A DNA stretch of 64,000 nt from an uncultured Prochlorococcus sp. (GCA_902629395.1 CACOQT010000005.1:1-64000), one strand, 5' to 3'; shown: positions 17,369-27,232, counted from the first letter of the stretch. Numbers and translations: made by a program. The notes: generated from the sequence alone by a model not told the origin.

Positions 17369-19005
17369 TTTATTACCTCCTTATTTTTATTGGAATCTTT
17401 TTTCCCATAACCATATGGTTCATGAACCAGTGGGGCTTCCCCCTCCCAATTTTCAACAGGAGGCGGAGAACTTGTTAACCACTCAGGAGTAAGTGCATTC
17501 CATGGATTGTCACCAGCGACATCCCCGTAGAGAATACTTCGAAGGATATTCCATAAAAAGGGTAAAGTACTCAAAGCCATTAATAATGCACCTACGCTAC
17601 TTATTTGATTGATCAATTGGAATTGTGGATCGTATTCGGCAACTCGACGAGGCATTCCATTTAATCCCAGCCAGTGTTGGGGTGCAAAACAAAGATTAAA
17701 TCCTATAAAAGTCATTATGAAATGAAATCTTCCAAGATTTTCATTTAGCATTTTCCCTGTAAATTTTGGGAACCAGTGATAAATAGAGGAAAAGATAACA
17801 AAAACAGAACCCCCATAGACTATGTAATGAAAATGGGCAACAACAAAATAGGTGTCGTGTACATGAACATCGAAAGGAACTTGAGCCAACGCAACCCCCG
17901 TAATACCTCCCAAAACAAAGTTAATAATAAAACCGCAGGAAAATAGCATTGCTGCATTTAGTGAAATCTTTCCTCCCCATAAGGTCGCAACCCAATTAAA
18001 AAATTTTATACCAGTAGGAACAGCTATGAATGCAGTAGCTATAGTAAAGAATAAGCGCATCCATGGTGGAGTACCACTAGTAAACATATGATGGGCCCAA
18101 ACAACTAAACCCAATACAACTATTCCCATAATGGAAAAGACCATTGTTGTATAGCCAAAAAGTTGTTTTCTACTGTGGATTGGAAGTATTTCACTTACCA
18201 AACCAAATGCAGGTAAGACCATGATGTAAACAGCAGGGTGCGAGTAAAACCAAAAAAGATGTTGGTAAACAATCACATTCCCACCAAGACTTGGGTTGAA
18301 GAAACCAGTATGAGCAACTATGTCAAAGCTTAAAAGTATTAATGTACCAGCGAGAACAGGGGTTGATAGAACGACAAGAATACTTGTACCTAGCATTGCC
18401 CAGCAATACATAGGTAATTGCATTAATTTTAGACCAGGTCTCCTTAGCTTAAGGATGGTGGCGATGAAATTAATACCACCAAAGATTGAGCTTCCACCCA
18501 AAAGTAATACACTTAATATCCAAATAATTTGACCGGCGGCAGGAGTCGTAATACTTAGAGGCGGATACGCTGTCCATCCTGATTGGGCGGATCCGTTAAT
18601 GAAATAGCTTGTTATTAACATCAAGCCCGAGGGAGGTATTAGCCAAAAAGCAACTGCATTAAGTCTTGGAAAAGCCATGTCCCTGGCACCAACATAAAAA
18701 GGTATTAAATAGTTGCCAAAAGCACCATTAACTACAGGGACAATCCATAAAAAAATCATGATTGTGCCGTGGAGAGTTAAGACTTGGTTGTAAATCTCTC
18801 TTGGCATGAAATCTGAGAGAGGGCTTGTAAGCTCTACCCTTATTGCTCCAGCTAAAGATCCTCCAATTAAATAAAACAAGAAACCACAAACTAAATATTG
18901 AATACCTATCACTTTGTGATCAAGGCTAAAACTAAGATATTTGAGCCATCCAGTTGGTTGAAGCTTTTCTGAGGGAGAATCGCTAGGTTTAAGTGAAATA
19001 GTCAT
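17365..19005 (-). CDS. ctaD: Cytochrome c oxidase subunit I (CtaD)
   Basis: CtaD is the catalytic subunit of the aa3-type oxidase and holds heme a, heme a3 and CuB. Metal ligands are visible in the usual order: LTLHGTIMIF (heme a), WFYSHPAVYIMVLP (CuB His cross-linked to Tyr), VWAHHMFTSG (the two CuB histidines) and VAHFHYIVYGG (heme a3 and heme a histidines). Twelve hydrophobic helices fit the 546-residue length. It follows ctaC by 4 bp and overlaps ctaE by 4 bp. Confidence 0.97.
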   Translation of the reverse strand: MTISLKPSDSPSEKLQPTGWLKYLSFSLDHKVIGIQYLVCGFLFYLIGGSLAGAIRVELTSPLSDFMPREIYNQVLTLHGTIMIFLWIVPVVNGAFGNYLIPFYVGARDMAFPRLNAVAFWLIPPSGLMLITSYFINGSAQSGWTAYPPLSITTPAAGQIIWILSVLLLGGSSIFGGINFIATILKLRRPGLKLMQLPMYCWAMLGTSILVVLSTPVLAGTLILLSFDIVAHTGFFNPSLGGNVIVYQHLFWFYSHPAVYIMVLPAFGLVSEILPIHSRKQLFGYTTMVFSIMGIVVLGLVVWAHHMFTSGTPPWMRLFFTIATAFIAVPTGIKFFNWVATLWGGKISLNAAMLFSCGFIINFVLGGITGVALAQVPFDVHVHDTYFVVAHFHYIVYGGSVFVIFSSIYHWFPKFTGKMLNENLGRFHFIMTFIGFNLCFAPQHWLGLNGMPRRVAEYDPQFQLINQISSVGALLMALSTLPFLWNILRSILYGDVAGDNPWNALTPEWLTSSPPPVENWEGEAPLVHEPYGYGKKDSNKNKEVIK

Positions 19006-19009
19006 AGAT

Positions 19010-19823
19010 TTATATTGATTCTTTTGAGTTTTCTTTTAGCCAATCATCAAAATCTTCTTGTTTGTCAACTATTACGTTTGATCTCATCCCACCATGATAT
19101 GGGCCACATAATTCTGCACAAACAATTGGGAAATTACCTGCTTTTGTAGGAGTGAAATTTAGAATCGTCGGTTGACCTGGAATAACATCTTGTTTGAGTC
19201 TGAATTGGGGCACCCAAAAAGCATGTATTACATCTTTGGATTCCATTTTTAAACTAACTTCTCTTCCAATTGGAACATGAAGTTCGCCAGTTGTAATATC
19301 TCCTTTTGGATAATGAAAGATAAAAGCAAATTGCATTGCTGTTAACTCAATTGGTAATGAGGATAAATTTTTTGTTGATGAGGCCTCAATTGGTCCGGAA
19401 CCAATACCCCCCCCAAACTTTCTCTGACATATTATCCATTTGCCCACTGTGATCATGCATTAAAGGTTGCATCCCACCCATTCGATCATAAATATCGTAG
19501 CTATATAGACCAACAAACAAAACAACAATTGCCGGTACAGCTGTCCAGAAAATTTCAAGAGAAATATTCCCTTCTAAGTCAATCCCATCACCAGTTTCTC
19601 CAGGCCTGCGACGGAATTGAATAAGGCTATAAACTACTAAAGCAGTCATACCTATAAAAAGTATGCAGCCAATAATAAATAGGACTCGATAGAGTTCATC
19701 GTAAACAGGAGCATTCATGCTCGCACTTATAGGAAGCATATTTATGTTGTATGCAATCCAAACTCCTCCAATACCAAGAATTAAACTTGATATAAGGGTT
19801 AATATGGCCGATAGTTTCGGCAA
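19010..19823 (-). CDS. ctaC: Cytochrome c oxidase subunit II (CtaC), reading frame broken at a G8 run
   Basis: CtaC accepts electrons from cytochrome c or plastocyanin at the CuA centre. The 5' part (19823 to about 19410) encodes a signal/anchor and two membrane helices; the 3' part encodes the cupredoxin domain with a CuA histidine in DVIHAFW and the cluster CAELCGPYHGGM. They are in different frames. The junction is a run of eight G (19407-19414 on this strand); seven G would read VWGGIGSGP and give one 270-residue protein of normal size. The TTG start at 19823 has a good AAGGAG upstream. Sequencing error, slippage or true mutation are all possible. It heads ctaC-ctaD-ctaE. Confidence 0.85.
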
Positions 19824-19935
19824 GAAATTCTCCTTATTCTATTTATAGGTTATGGGCAAAAGTAACTAATGTATCGGCTAATTGTTAATTCAAGATGAAT
19901 AATTTTTTTTTAAGAGAATCTTTATGTTGCAGTTC

Positions 19936-19981
19936 GTTTATTCAGGTGACGTGTACGAAGTAACCGCTACGTTGAATAAAC
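19936..19981. repeat. 9-bp inverted repeat between ctaC and ctaA
   Basis: GTTTATTCA (19936-19944) is matched by its exact reverse complement TGAATAAAC (19973-19981), 28 bp apart, in the divergent region between ctaC and ctaA. The right arm ends 11 bp before the ctaA start. It could be a two-half operator or a leader hairpin over the ctaA ribosome binding site. No function is proven. Confidence 0.55.
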
Positions 19982-19992
19982 AATGATCTTGA

Positions 19993-20934
19993 TTGATTTT
20001 TGCATACGTGCAAGTTATTTATCCACCCAAGCCACGCTTAAGACTTGGCCAGCTTGCTGCTCACGTGGTAGTTGCACTTATCGCTCTTGTAGTGATTGGA
20101 GGTGCGACCAGAGTAATGGAGGCAGGTCTAGCTTGCCCAGACTGGCCTCTTTGTTACGGATCTTTTTTGCCTGGTAGGCAAATGAATTTGCAAGTCTTTT
20201 TGGAGTGGTTTCATCGTTTAGATGCCTTCTTCGTAGGAGTTGTTTTTATTACTCAATTTGCCTTCTCATTGTTCTGGGCAAAAACTTTACCCAGATGGCT
20301 TCCTTGGACTTATGGATTATTGACCTTACTAGTTGCTCTGCAGGGTTTTTTAGGTGCTTTGACAGTAATGCAATTATTGCCATCTTTAGTAGTCATGGCT
20401 CATCTAGCAGTTGCATTTTCTCTTGTTGCGATTATGAGTGGAGTGACTCAACAATTACTTAATCCAGGTAAATCAATTTTCCCACTGTGGGTTCGCTCTT
20501 TTGGGTTTTTATCTCTTTTTTTTGTAATAGCTCAGTCTTTACTTGGAAGTCGAGTAGCGACCTCCTGGGCAGCTCAAAGATGCCTAAATCTTGGAGATTC
20601 ATGCAATCTTTTATTACTACATCGGACAACTGCAATCCCTGTGAGTTTGCTGGTGGTTCTATTCGTGATTTTCTCATCATTACACAGAGATATTCTTGTT
20701 AATCAATGGTCTTATCTGCTGACGATAATTTTTTTAATCACTTCACAAATCTTTTTAGGAGTTTTTTCTATTCATCTGGGAATGAGTGAACCTAGCCTTA
20801 TTGTTGGTCATCAACTAATTGCTTGCTTGTTAGTGGCTGTATTATCAGCATTAAATTTTAAAGGTAGAGGAATTGATGAATCTTCCAAATCACTTTTTTT
20901 AACTCAATCAACTTTGGAGACATGTCATGGTTAG
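19993..20934 (+). CDS. ctaA: Heme A synthase (CtaA/COX15)
   Basis: CtaA oxidises the C8 methyl of heme O to the formyl of heme A, in the membrane, for the aa3 oxidase next door. The protein has eight hydrophobic helices. Family features include [21 protein letters not shown] near residues 37-57, with the [10 protein letters not shown] signature, WFHRLDA (heme ligand His), and paired His in [15 protein letters not shown] and VGHQLIA. The start is not certain: TTG at 19993 gives 313 residues and GTG at 20008 is an alternative. The nearby ATG at 19983 is in another frame. ctaB follows with an 8-bp overlap. Confidence 0.94.
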   Translation: MIFAYVQVIYPPKPRLRLGQLAAHVVVALIALVVIGGATRVMEAGLACPDWPLCYGSFLPGRQMNLQVFLEWFHRLDAFFVGVVFITQFAFSLFWAKTLPRWLPWTYGLLTLLVALQGFLGALTVMQLLPSLVVMAHLAVAFSLVAIMSGVTQQLLNPGKSIFPLWVRSFGFLSLFFVIAQSLLGSRVATSWAAQRCLNLGDSCNLLLLHRTTAIPVSLLVVLFVIFSSLHRDILVNQWSYLLTIIFLITSQIFLGVFSIHLGMSEPSLIVGHQLIACLLVAVLSALNFKGRGIDESSKSLFLTQSTLETCHG

Positions 20935-21925
20935 CTCTGCATCAGATTTAATTTCACAGCAACCAGTTGAGAGAGAGGAAATCGTCCCCTCTAGAAAGCG
21001 TATTAAATTGCCTGCTTGGTTAGAGGTTGCCAAGCCAAGATTAATACCTCTTTTACTTGCAACCACAGTTGGAGGGATGGCTCTTTCGGAAGAATGGCCA
21101 TTACCTTCTCCAAGATTGGCATGCACGTTAGGTGGAGGAGCTCTTGCGGCTGCAGCTGCAGGTGCTCTTAATTGCTTGTGGGAGCAAGATCTTGATAAGC
21201 GAATGAAACGTACAAGTAATAGAGCATTGCCCTCTGGTCGCTTGTCTCAGTCTTCTGTTTTTATTGGAGCAATCGCTTGTACACTTGCGGGCTCAGCTCT
21301 GTTAGTAAGTGGAGTTAACTGTTTAGCAGCAGGACTTACTCTTTTGGGGCTATGTAGTTATGTCTTACTCTATACAGCATTATTAAAACCCAGAACATCT
21401 CAAAATATAGTTTTTGGTGGAGTCGCTGGAGCAATTCCTCCTCTTGTCGGAGCTTCAGCAGCAGCTGGACATATTGGATTAGGAGGTTGGTGGCTATTTG
21501 CGTTGGTAATGGTTTGGACTCCAGCACATTTTTGGGCTTTGGCCATATTATTAAAAGAGGACTATCGATCAGTTGGCATACCTATGCTGCCAACAGTAAG
21601 TGGTCCTTTTGTTACGGCAAAAGCCATATCTGTTTATGGCTATCTCACTGTATTTTTAAGTTTTTTAGGTTCCTTTGTTTTACCTGAAGGGGGTTTATTA
21701 TACGCAATATTATTACTACCTTATAATTCTAGGCTTCTTCAATTAGTTTCTAGATTAAGAGATAATCCTGAGGATTTTGATCGAGCTAAGGATTTGTTTA
21801 GGTGGTCCATTTTATATATGTTTGGAGTTTGTTTTTTGCTTGTCATTAGTAGATTACAGGTGTCAATTGTTTTTAATGAGCAGTTAGTAGCTTTGATTAA
21901 AGACTTTTTTATGGGATTTTCCTAA
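20927..21925 (+). CDS. ctaB: Protoheme IX farnesyltransferase, heme O synthase (CtaB)
   Basis: CtaB is a UbiA-family membrane enzyme that adds a farnesyl group to heme B, giving heme O, the substrate of CtaA. The first prenyl-diphosphate motif appears as [23 protein letters not shown] (Asn82 region onward, with DxxxD), and the second region includes [26 protein letters not shown], typical of heme O synthases. An N-terminal extension of about 30 residues precedes the first KPRLIPLLL segment. The ATG overlaps the end of ctaA by 8 bp. The pair diverges from ctaC-ctaD-ctaE. Confidence 0.95.
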   Translation: MVSSASDLISQQPVEREEIVPSRKRIKLPAWLEVAKPRLIPLLLATTVGGMALSEEWPLPSPRLACTLGGGALAAAAAGALNCLWEQDLDKRMKRTSNRALPSGRLSQSSVFIGAIACTLAGSALLVSGVNCLAAGLTLLGLCSYVLLYTALLKPRTSQNIVFGGVAGAIPPLVGASAAAGHIGLGGWWLFALVMVWTPAHFWALAILLKEDYRSVGIPMLPTVSGPFVTAKAISVYGYLTVFLSFLGSFVLPEGGLLYAILLLPYNSRLLQLVSRLRDNPEDFDRAKDLFRWSILYMFGVCFLLVISRLQVSIVFNEQLVALIKDFFMGFS

Positions 21926-22026
21926 ATCCATAAAATAAAAATAAAAACTTTATGACCTTGCTCTCTAATATTAATTAGAATTTGCTAGAAGATATCAGCT
22001 TATCTTTTTAGGCAATCTGTTTCTAG

Positions 22027-23040
22027 ATGTTTTTCATCAAATTAAGAGATTTATTCAAGTCTTACGGACCTGTCATGGCTCTGAATGGACTTAACCTTGA
22101 TGTACCAGTAGGTTCATTGTATGGCTTGTTGGGGCCAAACGGGGCTGGCAAAAGCACGGCACTCAGAATTATCTGTACTCTTCTTGCTCCTGATTCTGGT
22201 TATGTAGAAGTTGGGGGACTTGATGCTTTGGTGGACGAAAAAGAAACTAGGCGAAGATTGGGTTATGTAGCCCAAGATGTTGCCATAGATAAAATACTTA
22301 CAGGCAGAGAATTACTCCAGCTTCAAGGAGATCTCTACCATCTAGATAGCAAACATAAGAAAAACAGAATTGAAGAATTGATTCATAGACTTGATATGCA
22401 TGAATGGATTGATAGAAGATGTGGTTCTTTTTCAGGAGGTATGAAAAGAAGACTTGACCTCGCTTCAGGATTGTTGCATGAACCAGAATTATTGATTCTT
22501 GATGAACCTACTGTTGGGTTGGACATAGAGAGCCGATCAGTGATCTGGGGATTATTGAAAGAACTTAGAAATAAGGAAACGACAATTCTTTTGAGTAGTC
22601 ATTATCTAGAGGAAGTTGATGAATTGGCAGATGAGATGGCTATTATTGATAAAGGAAAAGTTATTGCTAATGGAAAACCAGATGACCTAAAAAAAGAACT
22701 CGGTGGAGATAGAGTAACTCTTAGGGTGCGTGAGTTCAGTGATCAAGTGGAGGCTGATTCTGTAAAGAAATTAATAAAAAATATAAATGGGGTTTCAAAT
22801 GTAGTAGTAAATCAACAACAAGGTTACTCTCTTAATTTTTTAGTTCAGGATAATGATGTCTTATCAAACTTATCTGGTCACCTTTCTAAAGAAAATTTTG
22901 AAGTTTTTGCACTCTCTCACAGCAGGCCAAGTTTAGATGATGTTTATTTGCAGGCGACTGGTAAGACACTGATGGACGCTGAATTAGAGCTTGCTGGCAA
23001 AAGAGATTTTAAACTTGAGAATAAAAAATCTATGCGTTAG
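22027..23040 (+). CDS. ABC exporter ATP-binding protein (DrrA/CcmA type)
   Basis: This 337-residue ATPase pairs with the ABC-2 permease that follows 31 bp later. Walker A GPNGAGKST is at residues 36-44, the signature FSGGMKRRLDLA near 138-149 and Walker B LLILDEPTVGLD near 156-167, followed by a conserved SSHYLEE switch region. The C-terminal 100 residues are the DrrA-type extension. The family exports drugs, lipids or polysaccharides; the substrate here is unknown. The position directly after ctaA-ctaB suggests possible co-transcription, with no functional link shown. Confidence 0.9.
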   Translation: MFFIKLRDLFKSYGPVMALNGLNLDVPVGSLYGLLGPNGAGKSTALRIICTLLAPDSGYVEVGGLDALVDEKETRRRLGYVAQDVAIDKILTGRELLQLQGDLYHLDSKHKKNRIEELIHRLDMHEWIDRRCGSFSGGMKRRLDLASGLLHEPELLILDEPTVGLDIESRSVIWGLLKELRNKETTILLSSHYLEEVDELADEMAIIDKGKVIANGKPDDLKKELGGDRVTLRVREFSDQVEADSVKKLIKNINGVSNVVVNQQQGYSLNFLVQDNDVLSNLSGHLSKENFEVFALSHSRPSLDDVYLQATGKTLMDAELELAGKRDFKLENKKSMR

Positions 23041-23071
23041 CTGTTTGTATTATTCCTAAATTATTAAAAAC

Positions 23072-23926
23072 ATGATCACAACACATCAATCAATTAACAA
23101 AGACAAGCAATCAGGAAATAATTTGAATGAAATGTTTCAAGAGATTTCTGCTTTAACATGGAGGCTTTTTATTCAATTAATTCGACGACCTTCAACATTA
23201 GTTGCAGGAATTCTTCAACCTTTGATATGGTTATTGCTTTTTGCAGCACTATTTTCAAATGCTCCCATAGATTTTTTGCCCGGGAGTAGTAGCTATGGAG
23301 AGTTTCTTGGTGCGGGATTAATAGTCTTTACTGCGTTTAGTGGTGCACTTAACGCGGGACTTCCTTTAATGTTTGATAGGGAATTTGGTTTCCTTAATCG
23401 ATTATTAGTTGCTCCATTGAGTAGCAGAAGTTCAATCGTAATCTCCTCAGTAATCTATATAACTACTATCAGCCTTTTACAGAGTTTTGCAATAATGTTA
23501 ACTTCTGCTTCGCTAGGATATGGATGGCCAAGTATGGCAGGTTTTTTATTAATAGCAGTCACACTATTGTTATTGGTTTTTGCAATTACCGCTCTAAGTT
23601 TGGGATTGGCTTTTGTTTTGCCTGGCCACATAGAGCTAATTGCAATTATTTTTATAGCTAATCTTCCCGTTCTTTTTGCGAGCACAGCATTGGCTCCCAT
23701 TTCTTTTATGCCTGAATGGCTTGGATGGATAGCATCTATAAATCCATTGACATTTGCAATCGAGCCTATACGTATGGCGTATCATAATACCGTTGATTTG
23801 AGACTTGTCCTAATTAGTGCACCTTACGGTGAAGTGAACGGATATTCTTGTCTGGCAATTTTATTTATTCTTACAGTTGGATTGTTTTTTCTTATTAGAC
23901 CTCTTTTAAATCGCAAACTTGCTTGA
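23072..23926 (+). CDS. ABC-2 type exporter permease
   Basis: This 284-residue membrane protein has six hydrophobic segments (about 48-66, 82-105, 130-150, 158-185, 190-212 and 258-278) and ABC-2 signature features such as the P-loop-proximal LPLMFDREFGFLNRLLVAPLSS and PISFMPEWLGWIASINPLTFAIEPIRM near the C-terminal part. It forms the membrane half of the exporter with the preceding ATPase. The substrate is not known. The hypothetical gene at 23955 follows after 28 bp. Confidence 0.9.
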   Translation: MITTHQSINKDKQSGNNLNEMFQEISALTWRLFIQLIRRPSTLVAGILQPLIWLLLFAALFSNAPIDFLPGSSSYGEFLGAGLIVFTAFSGALNAGLPLMFDREFGFLNRLLVAPLSSRSSIVISSVIYITTISLLQSFAIMLTSASLGYGWPSMAGFLLIAVTLLLLVFAITALSLGLAFVLPGHIELIAIIFIANLPVLFASTALAPISFMPEWLGWIASINPLTFAIEPIRMAYHNTVDLRLVLISAPYGEVNGYSCLAILFILTVGLFFLIRPLLNRKLA

Positions 23927-23954
23927 TAATCTTAATTAGCGATTCAAAAGAACC

Positions 23955-24428
23955 TTGGAGTCTCGAAAATCTCAATTACAAAAACAAATTATCGAAGCTC
24001 TGAATTTCAATGATAGCGATTTATATACTCTACTGAAATCTCAATGGGCTCATCGTTATGGAGTAGAAAGCTTGGAGGAACTAAAAAATCTAGATTTAGA
24101 ACAACAGAATAAAAAATTGAACAACATGAATAGTCAAAAAATAGATAATTCAAAGGAAGTTGACTCTGATGATGAAAAATCATTTCTTATTACAGATGAT
24201 GATAATCAAGAAAAAGAAATGAAAACAAGTGAGTTTGAGTCAATTAAGAAAAAAAATGATCAGTCTTTTAAAGCAGAATTATCCCAAAAAGTTGTTTCTG
24301 AAAATGATGATATCGAAGAGATCAAATCTTTAAATGAAAATAAAAAGAATCCTAAAATTAACGCTTTAATTCCTTTACCTCCCAAACCAAAATATGGTTA
24401 TCTCAGAAAATGGTTGATAAGAAAGTAA
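23955..24428 (+). CDS. Conserved hypothetical charged protein
   Basis: I do not recognise this 157-residue protein. The first 40 residues (SQLQKQIIEALNFNDSDLYTLLKSQWAHRYG...) look like a folded helical segment. Residues 50-135 are very rich in Asp, Glu, Lys, Ser and Asn and are probably disordered. The last 20 residues carry PLPPKPKYGYLRKWLIRK, a basic, Pro/Tyr/Trp-containing tail that could bind membrane or a protein partner. The start is TTG; no ATG fits. It follows the ABC permease by 28 bp and is closed by the terminator at 24444. Confidence 0.6.
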   Translation: MESRKSQLQKQIIEALNFNDSDLYTLLKSQWAHRYGVESLEELKNLDLEQQNKKLNNMNSQKIDNSKEVDSDDEKSFLITDDDNQEKEMKTSEFESIKKKNDQSFKAELSQKVVSENDDIEEIKSLNENKKNPKINALIPLPPKPKYGYLRKWLIRK

Positions 24429-24443
24429 TTTGCAGATGTAAGT

Positions 24444-24483
24444 AAGACTCCTAATCAAAGAATTTAGATCAGGAGTCTTTCAT
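24444..24483. terminator. Bidirectional hairpin terminator between 23955 gene and groEL
   Basis: AAGACTCCTAATC (24444-24456) pairs with GATCAGGAGTCTT (24467-24479) with one mismatch, giving a 13-bp stem and a 10-nt loop. A T run follows on the plus strand and the mirrored stem serves the minus-strand groEL transcript. It lies exactly between two convergent genes. Confidence 0.75.
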
Positions 24484-24487
24484 ATTT

Positions 24488-26170
24488 TTACATCATACCT
24501 GGCATTCCCATTCCACCCATTCCACCCATTCCACCCATTCCACCCATTCCACCCATTCCACCCATTGGATCTCCACCCTCAGCCCCTGGAGTAGCTGGTG
24601 GCTCAGGTTTATCTGCAATAACAACTTCGGTTGTTATTAAAAGCGAGGCTATTGAGACGGCATCTTGAAGTGCAAGTCGTATTACTTTTGAAGCATCTAA
24701 AATTCCGGCTTCAAGTAAATCAACATATTCACCAGTTTGTGCATTGAAGCCTTTTCCTAATCTCTTTATATCTGATACGACGACATCGCCATTAAATCCA
24801 GCATTTATAGCTATCTGTTTTGTTGGAGCAGTCAAAGCTCTCTTTATAATTTCAACTCCGGTTTTTTGATCACCTTTCAAACTTTTAGATAAATGTTCAA
24901 GTCCTTCACTGAGTTCTAAAAGAGTAGTTCCACCACCAGCAACAATACCTTCTTCAATGGCAGCACGAGTTGCATTGAGAGCGTCCTCAATTCTGAGCTT
25001 TCTATTTTTTAGCTCGGTTTCAGTAGGAGCTCCAACTTTAATCACAGCCACACCGCCAGCAAGCTTGGCTATCCTTTCGTTTAACTTCTCTTTGTCATAA
25101 TCAGAGTCTGTTTCGTCTAGTTCTCTCTTGATTGAGGCAATGCGATTAGATAGTTCTGTGTTTTGATTCTCATTTGCAACAATTGTTGTTGTGTCTTTGG
25201 TTATTGTCACTCTTCTTGCTTGGCCTAAATCAGAAATTTGTACTTTTTCAAGACTCATAGCTTTGTCTTCACTTATTAATGTGCCTCCAGTCAGTACGGC
25301 AATATCTCCGAGAGCTGCTTTTCTTCTTTCTCCAAACGATGGAGCTCTGACTGCTGCTACTTGAAGTACTCCGCGATTTTTGTTTACAACTAGTGTTGCT
25401 AAAGCTTCACCCTCTACTTCCTCTGCGAGAATTATTAATGGTGTTCCATTCTTTTGAACTGTTTCTAAAACGGGAATAAGATCAGCAATCGATGAAATTT
25501 TTTTGTCAGTGATGAGGATTGAAGGATTTTCAAATTCACAAATTAATCTATCTTCATCAGTAACAAAATATGGAGAGCTGTAACCTCTGTCAAACGCCAT
25601 TCCTTCAGTGATATCTAGTTCAGTGGCTAGAGATTTCGACTCTTCTACTGTTATTACTCCATCGAAACTAACCTTTTCAATCGCATCAGCAATCATTGAA
25701 CCTATCTCCTCGTCTCCACCAGCACTTACTGTGGCAACCTGTTTAATGGAATCACCACTGACTGATTTGCTTTTTTTCTTTAGATCATCAACGATTTGAG
25801 CTACAGCTTTTTCCATTCCCCTTCTTAATTCGATTGGACTTGCTCCTGCTGCTGTATTTCTCAAACCTTCTTGAACCATAAACTGAGCTAAAACTGTTGC
25901 AGTAGTTGTTCCATCACCTGCTTTTTCTTTCGTTTTTGATGCAACCTGCTCAATAAGTTTTGCACCTATGTTTTCGAATGGATCATCAAGATCTATCTCC
26001 TTGGCAATAGTTACTCCGTCATTGACAATGTCAGGAGCTCCAAATTTTTTTTCAATAACAACATTTCTACCTTTTGGTCCAATTGTGACTTTAAGAGCAT
26101 TAGCAAGGTTGTTTACTCCTTTTTCTAAAGCACTACGAGATTCGTCTGAAAAACTTAGAAGCTTTGCCAT
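24488..26170 (-). CDS. groL: 60-kDa chaperonin GroEL, GGM-tailed, without groES
   Basis: GroEL forms the double-ring ATP-driven folding chamber. The sequence is full length (560 residues) with family motifs: [31 protein letters not shown] in the equatorial domain, [12 protein letters not shown] (ATP site), [16 protein letters not shown] and a C-terminal GGM-repeat tail. No groES lies beside it, so this is the solitary groEL copy; cyanobacteria usually have a second one in a groES-groEL operon. I see no CIRCE element in the 120 bp upstream. The tail is encoded by a 9-bp tandem repeat. Confidence 0.96.
   Translation of the reverse strand: MAKLLSFSDESRSALEKGVNNLANALKVTIGPKGRNVVIEKKFGAPDIVNDGVTIAKEIDLDDPFENIGAKLIEQVASKTKEKAGDGTTTATVLAQFMVQEGLRNTAAGASPIELRRGMEKAVAQIVDDLKKKSKSVSGDSIKQVATVSAGGDEEIGSMIADAIEKVSFDGVITVEESKSLATELDITEGMAFDRGYSSPYFVTDEDRLICEFENPSILITDKKISSIADLIPVLETVQKNGTPLIILAEEVEGEALATLVVNKNRGVLQVAAVRAPSFGERRKAALGDIAVLTGGTLISEDKAMSLEKVQISDLGQARRVTITKDTTTIVANENQNTELSNRIASIKRELDETDSDYDKEKLNERIAKLAGGVAVIKVGAPTETELKNRKLRIEDALNATRAAIEEGIVAGGGTTLLELSEGLEHLSKSLKGDQKTGVEIIKRALTAPTKQIAINAGFNGDVVVSDIKRLGKGFNAQTGEYVDLLEAGILDASKVIRLALQDAVSIASLLITTEVVIADKPEPPATPGAEGGDPMGGMGGMGGMGGMGGMGGMGMPGMM
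24507..24566. repeat. 9-bp tandem repeat encoding the GroEL GGM tail
   Basis: CCCATTCCA is repeated six times exactly (24507-24560), then partly again. On the coding strand it reads as repeating Gly-Gly-Met codons at the GroEL C-terminus. Exact codon identity suggests recent expansion or contraction by slippage. Confidence 0.85.
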
Positions 26171-26297
26171 ATTTGAATTGAATTAAGCTTAATCTCCCAT
26201 AGGATTCACGTATTGGGGAGGCTAGATAAGTGGGGAAAGCCGAATTGTAATTTACAAATTATTCCCAATTTTTTCAGAAGGTAGTTAGTGTCAAGGT

Positions 26298-26474
26298 ATG
26301 AACGATCCTGGGGCTTTATTTTTTATTCTTATGGCTGGGTTGGCCGGGATTATGACATTGATTTATTTCCCTTTAAGGATATTTCTTACGGTTACAGCAA
26401 GAAGTAGAAGATTAAAACTACTGCAACGAATTAGGAGATTGAGAGATGAGTTAGGTCAGCCTATTCAAAATTGA
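26298..26474 (+). CDS. Small single-span membrane protein (58 aa)
   Basis: This short gene lies between groEL and fabG. It starts MNDPGALFFILMAGLAGIMTL; residues 6-31 form one hydrophobic helix ending in PLRIFLT. The remainder is strongly basic (ARSRRLKLLQRIRRLRDELGQ) and probably helical in the cytoplasm or stroma-facing side. The ATG is preceded by a weak purine stretch (AAGG). The stop comes 5 bp before the end of the convergent fabG. Function unknown; composition and position fit a real picocyanobacterial gene and not a chance frame. Confidence 0.65.
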   Translation: MNDPGALFFILMAGLAGIMTLIYFPLRIFLTVTARSRRLKLLQRIRRLRDELGQPIQN

Positions 26475-26479
26475 TCTCT

Positions 26480-27232
26480 TCAATTCATAACCATGCCACC
26501 ATCAACTTGAATTGTCTGACCAGTAATGTACGCAGCCGAGGGATCTGCTGCTAAAAACCTTACTACTCCTGCAACATCCTCAGGATTCCCGAATCGTCCA
26601 AGAGGAATTGCAGAAAGAATTGATTCACTATTTAGACCTTTAGTCATATCAGTTGAAATAAAACCAGGAGCAACTGCATTTACAACAATTCCTCTGCTTG
26701 CAAATTCTTTTGCAGCACTTTGAGTAAACCCTACTACACCTGCCTTGGCTGCAGAGTAATTTGCTTGACCGGGGTTTCCCATTAACCCAACAACAGAAGT
26801 AATATTGATAATTCTCCCTTTCTTTTGCTTTAACATGTGCCTAGAGACCGCCCTAGTGCAATAAAAAACACCACTCAAGTTAAGGTCTAAAACTTTTTGC
26901 CAATCTGCTGTTTTCATTCTCATTAAAAGTCCATCTTTAGTTATACCTGCGTTGTTGACCAGAACATCAATTTTATTACTTTTATCCAAGACTGTTTTTA
27001 TTAAGTCATTGACAGAATTTTCATTAGAAATATCGGCTTGGAGAGGGTATGCATTCCCTCCAAAAGAGTTTATTTCTGACACAACATTTTTTGCATTCTC
27101 CAATGATGAAGAATAATTAACGATTACCTCTGCTCCTTCCTTGGCTAAAAAAATTGCAATAGCCTTGCCTATGCCCCTACTTGCTCCAGTTACAACTGCA
27201 GTCTGTCCATCTAATAATTTTGGGAATGCCAT
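26480..27232 (-). CDS. fabG: 3-oxoacyl-[acyl-carrier-protein] reductase FabG
   Basis: FabG is the NADPH-dependent ketoreductase of type II fatty acid synthesis. It is a short-chain dehydrogenase with the cofactor motif TGASRGIGKAIA (about 15-26), the NNAG motif (about 91-94), the catalytic Ser in ITSVVG (about 143) and YSAAK (Tyr about 155, Lys 159). The C-terminal VAPGFISTDMT and ITGQTIQVDGGM are typical of FabG. The length is 250. It is divergent from ispD and convergent with the small membrane gene. Confidence 0.94.
   Translation of the reverse strand: MAFPKLLDGQTAVVTGASRGIGKAIAIFLAKEGAEVIVNYSSSLENAKNVVSEINSFGGNAYPLQADISNENSVNDLIKTVLDKSNKIDVLVNNAGITKDGLLMRMKTADWQKVLDLNLSGVFYCTRAVSRHMLKQKKGRIINITSVVGLMGNPGQANYSAAKAGVVGFTQSAAKEFASRGIVVNAVAPGFISTDMTKGLNSESILSAIPLGRFGNPEDVAGVVRFLAADPSAAYITGQTIQVDGGMVMN

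Noticed and set aside
19010-19456. The distal part of ctaC as a separate gene starting at ATG 19456
   Set aside because: Its first 12 or so residues come from the wrong frame upstream of the G run and match nothing; the reading that joins both parts gives a normal subunit II.
19983-20177. ATG at 19983 as the start of ctaA or of a separate peptide
   Set aside because: It is in a different frame from ctaA, and its 64-residue product shows no recognisable feature.
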